NCBI GenBank assembly: GCA_023375785.1
Contig: SZWC01023408.1
Coordinates: forward strand, 9,822 to 40,229
Length of the DNA: 30,408 nucleotides
Source: Penium margaritaceum
Lineage: Eukaryota > Streptophyta > Zygnematophyceae > Desmidiales > Peniaceae
Direction: 5' to 3'
Below the pieces are notes generated by a model, which saw only the letters and a program-made list of their open reading frames with translations, did not search any database and was not told where the DNA came from. Every line of letters starts with the position of its first letter. Positions within the stretch are counted from its first letter, which is position 1. The position numbers and the translations under genes are program-made. Below are positions 1 to 9,278 of the stretch, piece after piece.

Positions 1-2600
1 TCGTCTGTGAGACAGAGGACATAACGACCGACACCCCCAAGAGCGTCATGGGCAAGGGGTCCCATGACGTCAGCGTGCAGGAGGTCAAGGGGGTAAGATG
101 TGCGTGACTCGGACGTGGAGAACAGGGAGCGGTGCATTTTGCCTTGGGCACAGTCGAGGCAGTCAGTGGGGCAGGGTGCAGAGAACGTGTTGGCGTCAAG
201 GCCATGAGCAGGCATGTCCCAAAGCAGACTGTCAATGGCAGCGGTGTGAATGTGACAAAGGCGACGATGAAGCAACTGCGCATGTGCAGGGGTGAGGGAG
301 CGAGCCACATGAACAAGAGCAGTCGAGGAGGGATGGGGTGCAAACGAGGGCACGCGGAACAAGTGGTCACAGCGAGTGCCACGCAGTAAGACACGACCAA
401 TAGTGTGATGCATGACAGAGGCAATGCCACGGCTGGATGAGAAGTCCATGCCCTGGTCGTCGAGTGTCGTAACAGACAGCAGACTGAGTTCAAGAGCAGG
501 TACGTAGAGGACGTCAGGAAGGAAGAGTTCCCCCCCAGGGCCAACGAAGCGGACGACACTGACACCCTGGACGGGGAGAAGGTGGCCAGAGCCACTGCGT
601 ACAAAGCAAACAGAGCCAACGGGACCCAGTGACACAAACGGAGAGCGACAAGAAGTCATGTGGTGGGTGGCCCTTAAATCAAGAATCCAGAAGCCACCCG
701 TCACACGGACAGACGCAGGGTCACGACTCACGGCGGCAATGGCAGAGCAAGGAGAGAGGCGCTGACCACATGCGGCAAGACAACGAGGGAGACTGTACGA
801 CTGCCACTCCTCAATCCACGGGACGTCAACTGGGGGACACCCCTGAACATGACCGGGGGGTGGTCCACGAAGAGACGAGTCAACAGCACACGCAAGGCCC
901 TCGTCAACCGAACGCACACTCTCACCTCCCTGATCACGGAGGTGACGCTGGTGAACGGCGTGAGAGAGTGCAGAGTCCAGCTGGCGGTCGTCCTCAGATG
1001 GTCCGGTGATGAGTACATTAGAGGAGGGATGCTGGGGACCGGGGGTGGAGGAAGCCCATGTCAGAGGTGAGTAGAAGCCAGAGGGAGGTCCGAAGTAGAC
1101 AGGGCCCCCAAACCCCCGGGGCCAACCCCAGGGTGTGGATGGAGGAGGTGAAGAGAGGGCAGTGCTGTATGCAGTAGCTGTAGGCACTGGGGAAGAAGAG
1201 TTTGCAGGGCCACGACTTGACCCCGCGGAGGTGGAGGAGCGTGCAGGGCCGCCACAAGATCCTGAGGAGCGTGCCCAGTGGGCACGCATGGCGGAGGCCA
1301 GGCGTGCATCATCTGGCGGTGCAGGGCACTTGGGCGGTGCATGACCGGTGGCGCCGCAGTTCGAGCAAGTGACAGTGCTGGTGGAGGATGAGTGAAATGA
1401 GGCGCTAGCAGAGCCGCGACCTTTGCCACCTTTCCCCTGCCCGCCACCGCCAGAGCCACCCCCTCGGCCTTTACCTTTACCACCCCCTCCACCACGACCA
1501 CCCCCTTGGGAAGCAAGAGATGTGGCAGTAGTGACAGAGGTGGAGATGGAGGACGAACCAGAGGCAGAGGAGGTGGACGAAGAAGGAAGTGCGGTGGTTG
1601 CTGCTGCAATGGCGACGCGGTGAATGCGCTTATTCTGCAGGGAGCTCCACCAGTCGGTGAGGCGTTGGGAGGTGAACTCCCATAAGGTCAGAATGCCAGG
1701 GGTTGCGTCGTCGGGGACAGGGATGGCCGCCAAACGCTCAAGCTCTGTGGCCTTCACTTCCGAAAAGATGTTGCTGAGCTCCGGGATGAGGCCGTTGACA
1801 ATGGAGAGAACAGCAGGGAGATGGCCTGGGGCGGCCTTGCCGAGGTCACGCAGCAGTCGCAGACTGCGAGCTCAATAGGTGTCAGCAGTCTCATCAGCAC
1901 GCATGGAGAGCGTGTTGAACTGGACGGTGAGGACGCTCTGTGCTGCATGTCCAGTGACTGTCGTGCACCGCTTGATCAGGGCATTAGCCCCAACCAGGTC
2001 TACGAGGGTGCGGCGTGCAGTGTCCGCATTGTAGGACCCGATCTCATAAGTGAGATCGTCTGGTCCAGCGCGAATGAGGGCACGGACAGCTTGTGCCGAC
2101 TCAGAGTCGACTGGCACAAAAGGTGGAACAGCTGAGGGGTTTGGTGCATGGTAGTATTCCCAGAGCTGCTCCCCCTGCGCCCAGGCACTGAAACGAACCT
2201 CCCAAGAGTGGAAAGTAAGATTGGAGGTGAAATGGGGTGGAGTGGAATCAAAGTCAGGCTTGCGCTGCACTGATGGAACAAGGGCTTTGGCCACAGCAGC
2301 GCAAGCGGCTGCGGCGACTGCAAGTGGATCAGAGGAAGATGGGCCAACGGCAGTGGAAGCGGAAGCGGGGGAGGTGGAGAATGCTGCAGCAATACTAGCG
2401 GACTGAGTGCTGCGCAATGTGGGTTGGAGACGATTCAGGACCAGGTCAGCAATGTGATCGACGAATGTCTCTTGGTCAGCCTGCTCAGCCCGCAGTTTTT
2501 CCTCAGCAGCGCGCTGAGCACTGAAAGCTGCCTGCAACGCAGTGCGCTCACGCTGAAGCTCAGCTTGCAGTGCCGTGTATTGGTCATCGTCAACTGGCAT
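1..2600 (-). pseudogene. gag-pol polyprotein of copia A, one internal stop, 3' part outside window
   Basis: One reading frame runs from the ATG at 2598-2600 to the left window edge with a single stop, TGA at 1872-1874; the paralogue in element C has TGG at this place. The start is chosen because both copies begin Met-Pro, followed by acidic residues. Visible parts: N-terminal coiled-coil-like stretch; capsid-like gag region with the motif WEVRFSAWA near 2170-2200; Gly/Arg-rich stretch near 1440-1510; CCHC zinc knuckle at 1326-1367 (CSNCGATGHAPPKC); protease region at 600-690; GAG-pre-integrase motif LLHRRLCHIH near 240-277 with a CLDC pair near 145-160; integrase HADVMGP near 60-80. The protease active site, normally Asp-Ser-Gly, reads Asp-Leu-Arg (672-680), so this copy should not process itself. 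I checked the frame codon by codon from 1254 to 690 and found no stop. Confidence 0.85.
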
Positions 2601-2774
2601 TGTGCAAGTGGCATGATTCTGCTGAGGAAAGTTTTGGCAGAGTTTCCCTTGCCCCAGTGGGCGTGGGAATGTGAGGTAAGGGTGTTGGAAGTTCGCTGCA
2701 AGGCAACAACCTGGATGCACGAACACGCCGATACAGGAAAGGTAGAGAGAGCGAGAGAACAGGAGAAGCCAAGC

Positions 2775-3401
2775 TCACCACGCACGGCGGTGCAGGGAGA
2801 ACAGTGGCGGCAGAGCCGCAGTAGCTGAGGAGGCGACGACTGCAACAACAGCTGATGCGGTGACAATGAAGCAGGCTACGCCTGTCAGGGCTGCACCGGA
2901 CAAGGTGGAGATGACTGCAGCGGTCGAGATCAACAGTTGTATGTGACGAGTAACAGACGGTGATGAGGAGGGTAGAGATGCAGCCTGTGCTATGGAGGCG
3001 TGAGTGGAGTCAACTGCACTGGAGAGTGCTGTGGCTGCTATGGCTGCTGCAGATGCAACTGCGTTTGCTGCTGCGGCAATCTGAGTAGCTACGTTGACAG
3101 CAGCTGCTGCCAAAGGTCCCTGATCAACCGCTGCAGTGTACGTGTCGATGGCTCGACCAGCAGCAGTGCTGGCTGGCGCACGTGCGACACGTGTAGTGGC
3201 TGCAAAGGTAGAGGCAATGGCAACAATGGATACGAGTGCAGCCTTCAGAGCTGTAAGAATATCAGGAGACGAGATGGACGAGGACATTGCAGCTGATGCA
3301 GCCAAAGATGCGGCGCAACGCGTAGCGGGTGATTCTGATGCTGCTGCTGCAGAAGGTGGAGCCGCACCACGGGAAACAACACGGCGGTGTTGCTGGCGCA
3401 T
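2775..3401 (-). CDS. extra alanine-rich hydrophobic ORF upstream of gag (copia A)
   Basis: Open frame of up to 208 codons lying between the leader and gag; the stop is about 175 nt before the gag ATG. The part homologous to element C begins near residue 39 (MSSSISSPDIL). It is rich in Ala, Ser, Thr and Val, with a short hydrophobic stretch near residues 55-70 and a long one near the C-terminus (about 160-200) ending AALPPLF. Element C has the same ORF in the same place with the same length, shared motifs (ARAPAST, GP-I/L-AAAAV, TQ-I/V, A-I/L-PPL) and the same stop position; identity looks like about 40 percent by eye. I recognise no family. Membrane association or a capsid accessory role are guesses. 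GC-rich Ala codons leave other frames open too, so the shared alignment is the main argument. The frame is the same as gag, separated by one TGA. Confidence 0.55.
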   Translation of the reverse strand: MRQQHRRVVSRGAAPPSAAAASESPATRCAASLAASAAMSSSISSPDILTALKAALVSIVAIASTFAATTRVARAPASTAAGRAIDTYTAAVDQGPLAAAAVNVATQIAAAANAVASAAAIAATALSSAVDSTHASIAQAASLPSSSPSVTRHIQLLISTAAVISTLSGAALTGVACFIVTASAVVAVVASSATAALPPLFSLHRRAW

Positions 3402-4109
3402 CCTATGGGCAATGGGCGGGCTTACCGGAGAGTGACGAGGTCGATGGTCCCGTTGTGGTGCTGTTGCCGGTTGGTTCTACGACGTTGGAGAGTCGTCGTC
3501 GGCCGACTGGAAATGAGCTGCGTAGTCCCTTGCGTCCGCCCACGCGTCGTAATCAACAGGGTCGTAGTCTTCACCGGGGTGATACCCCGGACTGCTGCGG
3601 CGCACCCTCGACCACACTTCTCTCTCCGCCCGCTCCTCGTAGTATGCGAGCTCCTCGTCAATGCATGCACGGTCCCGAGCTACCATAGATGACGGAGGGG
3701 CGGGATTGGTCTCAGGCGGAGACGCCACCATTCTGAATGCTGGGCTGCCTCAGGGCAGCCCGAGGTGATTGGGAGTGTGCTGGGGTCAGGCCTGGCTGCA
3801 GGGTTGGAGCTGTTGCTGCAAGGGCCGTAAGTGAGGTTACGGCTGCTGAGCCATGTCGATGCACGGGAGATGCATACACCAGGCCGAGGCAACACTCAGC
3901 GTGCAGATGTACCGGGTGTCGCCCAAGTATCCGTCGTGTGTGCGGAGACGTGCACGAAGAAGAAGGGACGGAGGAGAAGTGGTGCCGTAGAGATGGTGGC
4001 CCGAGAGTGGGCCGAAGATGATGACCCGAGAGTGGGCTGAGTAGGCACCCCCACGTGGCGGTGATGTCATAAGCAGGTCGATCGAAGCCGAGAGTGTGTC
4101 CCCGTGAGT
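3402..4109. other. leader / non-coding stretch right of copia A
   Basis: No recognisable domain. It holds a splice-donor-like site on the minus strand (GT at 3424-3425 within CCGGTAAGCCC) that recurs upstream of the same ORF in element C, and a short hairpin near 3743-3762 (GGGCTGCC, 4-nt loop, GGCAGCCC). A minus-strand open frame at 3477-3731 is acidic and Tyr/Asp-rich but matches nothing I know. This is probably the 5' untranslated leader of element A. Confidence 0.4.
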
Positions 4110-4456
4110 CACGGGTGCGACGCCAGCGGCTGCAGAGAACGGCGGCTGCTGCTGCTGCTTAGGCTGCCACGGTCATGAGTAGATCGGTCGAAGCCGAGAA
4201 TGTGCCCCGTGAGTCACGGGTGCGATGCTAGCAGCTGCACAGAACGGTGGCTGCTGCTGATGCTTAGGCTGCCACGGCCTCGTGCTGTGGCTTGTGCGGG
4301 ATCACCCGTCACTTAGCAATGGCCCGAATGAGGTTCACGGGTGCGATGCTAGCGGCTGCACAAAACGGCGGCTGCTGCTGCTGCTTAGGCTGCCACGGTC
4401 TCGTGCTGTGGCTTGCACGGGATCACCCGTCACTTAGCAGTGGCCCGAATGAGGTT
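4110..4456. repeat. three tandem units of 105-121 bp
   Basis: Units beginning CACGGGTGCGA start at 4110, 4215 and 4336. The last two have a 121-bp period; the first is about 105 bp and has a different second half. Each contains GGCTGCTGCTGCTGCTTAGG-like sequence, and the last two contain GGATCACCCGTCACTTAGCA and GGCCCGAATGAGGTTCACG. No coding potential is recognised. Confidence 0.75.
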
Positions 4457-4468
4457 CACGAGGTCTCA

Positions 4469-4514
4469 GGACTGTCGCGGCGGGGAGGGGTAGCCCTCCC
4501 CGCCGCGACAGTCC
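4469..4514. repeat. perfect 21-bp inverted repeat with 4-nt loop
   Basis: GGACTGTCGCGGCGGGGAGG plus one G (4469-4489), loop GTAG (4490-4493), then the exact reverse complement (4494-4514). The stem is very GC-rich. It follows directly on the tandem-repeat block. It could be a transposon end, an RNA hairpin or a small foldback element; nothing decides between them. Confidence 0.85.
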
Positions 4515-5164
4515 AGTAGGTAGCCACGGATGCCATACAAGCAAGCAAGCAAGTGGCAAGCGACGGAACGAGCCATGGATCGGGGGCAAGCTCAAAGACT
4601 AGAAAGAGAAGGTAGTTGAGACACGAGTGTATGAGTAACAAGTGAGCGAGGTGGTAAGTACCAGTTGACCGGGCCACCCATGCAAAGCACTCGTCGTGGG
4701 GCCCGGCCGCCACCCAGGGATCAAACCCGACCCTGGAGCGAGTGAGCTCCAGGCGATTTCACACACGCCGGCACAAACCGGGCGTGTGGTCCCGAGGGAT
4801 CAGCAACCCGGTTCACCACTCTAGGAGCATGCAAGTATTCAATCAACCAACAGGCATGCAATCCTACAAACTGTATCCCCCATTTTGGCACGTGAAGTTA
4901 TCACTAAACTAAGGCTTGTGACAAGGCTGGTGTTGAAGCCACCACTTGGCAGCGTGATGGAGGCACCACCACTGTGCACAACATGCTGCATCACAGTCTT
5001 GCACCAGGGAGCCTCAGTCCAGTTCAATCACCTGCAGTGGTGAGGTGTGTGTGTGTGCATGGAGACAAGAGGGCACTTGAGTGTGTTTGTGACAATAACC
5101 AACAACTAGAGGGTTGAGCCCTACAACCTTGTAAAAAGCCAAGGGATGATAACTAGGAAATGAG
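4515..5164. other. unassigned non-coding stretch
   Basis: No domain is seen in any frame. It contains small stem-loops (for example CACACGCC ... GGCGTGTG near 4770-4800) and a short GT-rich tract near 5040-5060. On the minus strand GGGTTTGATCCC near 4720 resembles a pol III B box, but no convincing A box accompanies it. Confidence 0.4.
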
Positions 5165-5480
5165 ATTGCCAGGAAGCTTCCTAGCACTCTTGCCACTGAC
5201 TAGGTGTCAGCGCCAAGTCAGCTCGCGGCGTCAACATAGGTCAGATGCGAAATGGCAAGGGTTTGGCTAGGCGAAACAAACAGAGTCAAATGTGCTTCCA
5301 TAAGTAAAACACATGCAGAGAGAGATATCAAATGACAGGTGCACAACAAAAATGCCTGCCGCAGCTCACGACGGGTGTCGCACGTGGTAGTGTAAGGTCT
5401 ATCTTAAAACCGGTCAAAAAACACTGTTTTGGCCGTAGCTCTGCGCAGACAAATCAGAACGCTACGCCGCCTCAACCTAG
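5165..5480 (+). repeat. dispersed repeat, inverted relative to 29600-29920
   Basis: Blocks of this sequence recur in the same order on the opposite strand at 29600-29920: AGCTTCCTAGCAC, a CAAGGG-TTGGCTAGG block followed by ACAAACA, and CACTGTTTTGGCCGTAGCTC (CACAGTTTTGGCCATAACTC in the partner) followed by CAGACA and TCAGAACG. Order and spacing are kept, so these are two diverged copies of one element end, probably an LTR or its leader. Confidence 0.6.
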
Positions 5481-5549
5481 AGATACAGAATCTCAAGCCG
5501 GATGCTACGACTGGTCACACGCATTAGTTCGGCACTGATTGATGGACCG

Positions 5550-5823
5550 TGTTGGTTTTGTCTTACATCTCTCACTTGTACTGTGTTCCTCCCAGCTTGT
5601 GTACATCGGCGTGCAGATGACTGACGACGAGACACGACGCTGATGGAGTGTTGCCCGGTACAGCCATCGCACAGTGAGGCCTGCACACAGTTTGCTGGAG
5701 CCTCCTCCCTCCTTTGTGCTCAACTCCATCGGCAGACCTCCTCAGTAATCGTGTCGCCGACAGGCACAATCACTACATTTGCTGTCTACGCATGTCCAAC
5801 ACCTTTTTTTTTGGGTCCCGTGG
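5550..5823 (+). repeat. truncated LTR of the copia-B family, plus orientation
   Basis: Starts TGTTGGTTTT and continues with CATCTCTCA, CTTGTGTACATCGGCGTGCA, GATGACTGAC, GCTGGAGCCTCCTCC and CAACTCCATCGGCAG. The same blocks occur in the same order on the minus strand of both LTRs of element B (7405 downward, 15581 downward). Resemblance continues to GGTCCCGT near 5815, after which the MULE interrupts it. It gives the canonical TGTTGG start of this LTR family. Confidence 0.7.
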
Positions 5824-5832
5824 TCGTAACTG
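5824..5832. repeat. 9-bp target site duplication, left copy (MULE)
   Basis: TCGTAACTG, matched at 21383-21391 by TCGTAGCTG with one transition. Nine base pairs is the usual target duplication length for Mutator-like elements, and the copies sit exactly outside the two terminal inverted repeats. Confidence 0.75.
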
Positions 5833-6012
5833 CGGCTAATTCCTAGGTCGCCCCCATTTTCGGGCGACCATGTCTGAGACGCCCCCATTCTGAGAAAAAT
5901 GGCTAGGTCGCCCCATTTCTGAAAACAACTGGCTAGGTCGCCCCCATTTTTTATTAGTTTCCCAGTTTGCCCCCATTCTGAGAATTATGGCTACGTTGCC
6001 CCCATTGTTTCA
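5833..6012 (+). repeat. left terminal inverted repeat of the MULE
   Basis: Contains six boxes of the type G(T/C)CGCCCCCATT at roughly 30-35 bp spacing (near 5848, 5880, 5918, 5940, 5968 and 5995), separated by AGAAAAATGGCTAGGTCG-like spacers. Reverse-complementing 21258-21382 gives the same series, including CATGTCTGA-ACGCCCCCATT and CTGAGAAAAATGGCTAGGTC. The repeated boxes may be transposase binding sites. Confidence 0.8.
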
Positions 6013-6288
6013 ACAAAACATCAAGGGTTTGGGGTTAGGGATGTCGACATCGGCAGAGCCTCGTAAGTACATCGCGAGGCGACCACATAGTCACTAAAAC
6101 AACGCAACGGTACCCTAATGTCGCTGGTGGTCACAATGGTTTCCGGTCGTAATTTTTTTACGTTTGCACGTCTGGTTTGTTGTTGCAAACGGTATGAAAA
6201 AGGTTTATGTAAGAGACACAGTATGACTCGGCATCGCTTACATCATACGTTAAGCCGATTGGTCGAGTACGGAGTTCCACGCCGAAAG
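6013..6288 (+). pseudogene. 5' part of a possible second MULE gene, split by copia B
   Basis: Between the left inverted repeat and the copia-B insertion. A plus-strand frame open from 6211 to the insertion point continues in frame at 15584 if element B and a short duplication are removed. A CACAG acceptor-like site ends at 6221. A different plus frame, beginning ATG 6118, is also open up to the insertion but does not join. No family is recognised, and the assignment rests only on frame continuity and position. Confidence 0.25.
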
Positions 6289-7405
6289 TGGAGCCTAGGC
6301 AGCAGGTTGGGGCAGCATGCGTTGTCGATGCAGCGTGCGGGCTTCCACGTTCGTTGCTTAAGTCTGCTGCCCCCTCAATCTGCTGCTCTAGAGACGAAGT
6401 CTGGAAGCTCTGGGTTTGTTACTCAGAAGTGCGCGCGCCAGTGTTAGCGCCAGAAAGCAGCTGAAAACTGAAAGTAACTGATTAGCAATGAAGAATGAGC
6501 AACAATGGGAGACCCCTCCAAGTTCTAGCTCCCCCCCCCACTAGTGTAGAACTTGTTACTCAGCTAACCAGCCAATCAGAAAATAGTGCTAGACCTATTT
6601 TCTGGCAGGCAGGGTTTTCTCGGTGAGCCCTGCCAGANGCTCGTTGCTTAAGTCTGCTGCCCCCTCAGTCTGCTGCTCTAGAGACTAAGTCTGGAAGCTC
6701 TGGGTTTGTTACTCAGAAGTGCGCGCGCCAGTGTTAGCGCCAGAAAGCAGCTGAAAACTGAAAGTAACTGATTAGCAATGAAGAATGAGCAACAATGGGA
6801 GACCCCTCCAAGTTCTAGCTCCCCCCCACTAGTGTAGAACTTGTTACTCAGCTAACCAGCCAATCAGAAAATAGTACTAGACATATTTTCTGGCAGGCAA
6901 GGGTTTCTCGGTGAGCCCTGCCAGACGCCAGACAGTCCAAAACCAGGGCGTCGTCCGTTTTGCCTGAAAACTGGACCATACCATAATACCGACGCTGCAA
7001 ACGCAATCGTGCGGTCAGAATTAGCTAGAAAAATAGCTACAAGAAGTTATGGCTGCATGAACCCAGGATGCCAAACAGGAACATACATCAGGAGACATGG
7101 ACCCTAGGCATCGCATGATGCTGCAGACACAATGCCACAGCCAGACACAGCGCTAGGTGCATGCAGATAGCATCTACAGTGGCAGTGACCGTCGGCGGCC
7201 CGACCACCTAGGAGACCTGCCGATGGAGTTGAGCGCATCGCCATAGGAGGAGGCTCCAGCATCGGGTGAATGGGGCTCAGCGTGCGTTGGCTCCATCGAG
7301 CGACACTCCAGGGGCATCAAGTCTCGCTGTCAGTCATCTGCACACCAATGTACACAAGCCGGGAGGACACAACATAGTACAATGAGAGATGTACGAAAAC
7401 CAAAA
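6289..7405 (-). repeat. 3' LTR of copia B, carrying an internal duplication
   Basis: It matches 14735-15581 throughout: TGGAGCCTAGG at the left end (TGAAACCTAGG in the other LTR), then GCTTAAGTCTGCTGCCCCCT, GTTTGTTACTCAGAAGT, ACTGGACCATACCATAATAC, CTAGAAAAATAGCTACAAGA and ACAAGCCGGGAGGACACAAC. Without the duplication at 6351-6925 it is about 829 bp. The other LTR has an extra 18 bp near 15222. The minus-strand start here reads TTTTGG rather than TGTTGG, so the terminus has decayed. Confidence 0.85.
6351..6925. repeat. tandem copy of about 286 bp around a single N
   Basis: 6351-6637 and 6641-6925 are nearly identical, with about half a dozen differences and a different C-run length, and are joined at an undetermined base (6638). 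The other LTR of the same element has only one copy. This is either an assembly join with overlapping contig ends or alleles, or a real LTR-internal duplication. Confidence 0.8.
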
Positions 7406-7412
7406 CTCCCCT
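7406..7412 (-). other. possible polypurine tract of copia B
   Basis: On the minus strand AGGGGAG immediately precedes the 3' LTR start, the position where plus-strand DNA synthesis is primed. It is short, and the adjacent LTR terminus is damaged. The stretch from 7413 to 7512 holds no feature I recognise. Confidence 0.45.
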
Positions 7413-7512
7413 ATGACTTACAAGCGTAGTGCACATGTGCGGGCAGAGACACAGTCAACGACCAAATTCCCCCAGGCCAGGCAGAGACGCAAGTAGGGAC
7501 AGACAGAGTCAC

Positions 7513-9260
7513 TCACAGTCGCATGCCGACTGAACTCACAGCATTCTTGAACGAGTCGCGCTTCAGTGCCTTGGTTAAGGAGTCAACCTACTGCCGTGCT
7601 GTCTCAACCCACAGGATGCTGACGCTGCCGTCATGCAACAACGAATGCACATAGTGATACTCAACATTGATGTGCTTTGTGCGTGTGTGATGCACACCGT
7701 CATTGTCGGCGATGGCCATGGCACTCTCATTGTCACAGTGCAACGTGATGGATGCGACGGACAGACGCAACTCGGACAACAGACGACGCAACCACATACT
7801 CTCACACGCGCCTGAGCCAAGAGTAACGTACTCAGCCTTAGCAGTGCTGCGTGCAACGCATCCCTGCTTGTCACTGCGCCAGGACACAGCTGTGCCGCCA
7901 ATCAGAAAGATCCACCCTATGCGACTCTTATCGTCCGGACTACCGGCCCAGTCACTATCGGTATAGCCTACCGTGACAACCGACGGCTGATGGCGGAACA
8001 TGAGACCTCGCCGAGGAGTCGAGACAACATATCGCAGTACTCGGATCGCGACCTCGTAGTGGAGATGACGCAACTCCTAAGAGAACTGGGCCAGGAGGTT
8101 GACGGTGAATGCGATATCTGGGCGCGTCGTTGTCGCCAGGAACATCAGTGACCCGATGACTTGCAGGTATGTGGTCACGTCAACTTGCTCCCCCACAACA
8201 GCTAGGTCAGGACTCTTTAGCTTCGCCTGGCCATCGGGTGACATGGATGAGGATGCGCTCAGCACGAGTGGCAGATCTTCCGCAAAGCGGGTGGAGAGTG
8301 TCTGCACATAGGCGGCCTGGTGGATGTGCAGGACGCCCTGGGAGTGATCATGCTCGAGCTCCATGCCCAGGAAGAATCTGGCACACCCAAGGTCCTTCAT
8401 CTGGTAGGGGACGTACAACAGATCCTTGACACGATGGATGGCAGCCTTGTCTGGCGATGCAATGAGCAGATCGTCGACGTAAACCAGAACAGCGGCGAAG
8501 GTTTGGCCTTGCGGACTGACAAACAGTGTAGGTTCAGCGGTGCTGCGCTGGAACCCGCCACAAAGGAGCGTACTGCTGATTTCTTGGTTCTAGCACAGAG
8601 GCGACTGCTTCAGGCCATAGAGGGCCTTACGTAGTCGCCAGACTCTCCCAGTGCCATCGTTGAAGCCTGGGGGTTGCACCATGTAGAGCTCCTCAGCCTC
8701 CAGTGAACCATGGAGAAAAGCGTTGCTCATGTCCATATGATGCAGCTCCCACCCGTGCTGGGCGACCAGACTGAAGAGTGCCTGGCTAGTGGAGAACCGG
8801 CCAACTGGGGCAAAGATCTGGTCATAATCGACCCGTCGGGCTTCCACTTGCGGTGAAAGACCCACTTGGCACCAATGGCCTTCCAGCCTGGGGGAAAGTC
8901 GACGGGGTCATACACGTGGTGCTGTCAGATAGGGGCGAGCTCATCGGCGCAGGCAGCGTCCCAATGTGCGGCCTCAGGAGAGGCTCGTGCCTCGCGTAGG
9001 GTATCTGGGTCCTCCGGGCGTGCTGTGGAGCGGACTGAGAGAGCGTGTACAACTCGAGCCCTAGGTGGGATGCGCGCGAGTGTAGCAGCGAAAACGTACC
9101 GATGCTCGTGATGAAGCATGACGTAGCCCAGTGCGGAGCCCGGGTGAAGGTTTGTAATGATTACCGAGGTGGTTGGGCCAAGGGCCTTGGTGCCAGGATC
9201 CCCACTTACGACAGTGGGAGTGGAGGAGACACGTGGAGGCACGGGGGGTCGAGGCGCCAC
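7513..9260 (-). pseudogene. reverse transcriptase and RNase H of copia B
   Basis: RT begins near 9260 and passes through PPGWKAIGAKWVFHRKWKPDG (about 8850-8900), FAPVGRF, MDMSNAFLHG, YMVQPPGF and LYGLKQSP. The active site YVDD is at 8470-8481, followed by MKDLG-ARFFLGMEL. RNase H shows GYTDSDWAG, the AEYVTLGSG acidic site, LHCDNESA and HTRTKHINVEYH. The intended stop is TGA at 7513-7515. Breaks: stops at 7588-7590 (TAG, CAG expected), 8077-8079 (TAG, probably CAG), near 8585 (TAG, TGG expected) and near 8928, plus a deletion with frameshift near 8840 that removes the usual stretch between KPDG and FAPV. The catalytic residues survive but the protein cannot be made. Confidence 0.9.
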
Positions 9261-9278
9261 GGAGCGCGGTGCGACGGT

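Larger units (their letters stand above)
1..3401 (-). mobile_element. Ty1/copia retrotransposon A, partial (left end outside window)
   Basis: Read on the minus strand this block carries, in order, an extra alanine-rich ORF, gag with a CCHC knuckle, an aspartic-protease region, the GAG-pre-integrase domain and the start of the integrase core. That order (integrase not yet followed by RT where the window stops) fits Ty1/copia. The remaining integrase, RT, RNase H and 3' LTR would lie left of position 1. No LTR partner is visible, so the right boundary is not defined; it is set here at the start of the extra ORF. Gag, protease region and extra ORF are clearly the same family as element C (21661-29409). 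Confidence 0.85.

Noticed and set aside
65-72. Further TGACGTCA sites in element A (65-72) and in gag of B (13168-13175)
   Set aside because: They lie in coding sequence and are explained by conserved codons (Ala-Asp-Val-Met of integrase; Ser-Asp-Val in gag), unlike the leader cluster.
4710-4740. tRNA gene or SINE suggested by a B-box-like GGGTTTGATCCC (minus strand), also near 21430
   Set aside because: No cloverleaf can be drawn, no A box at the right distance, and no poly-T or simple tail.
6024-6042. GGGTTTGGGGTTAGGGA, resembling plant telomere repeats
   Set aside because: Only two or three imperfect units, inside the MULE; far too short for a telomere or interstitial telomere array.
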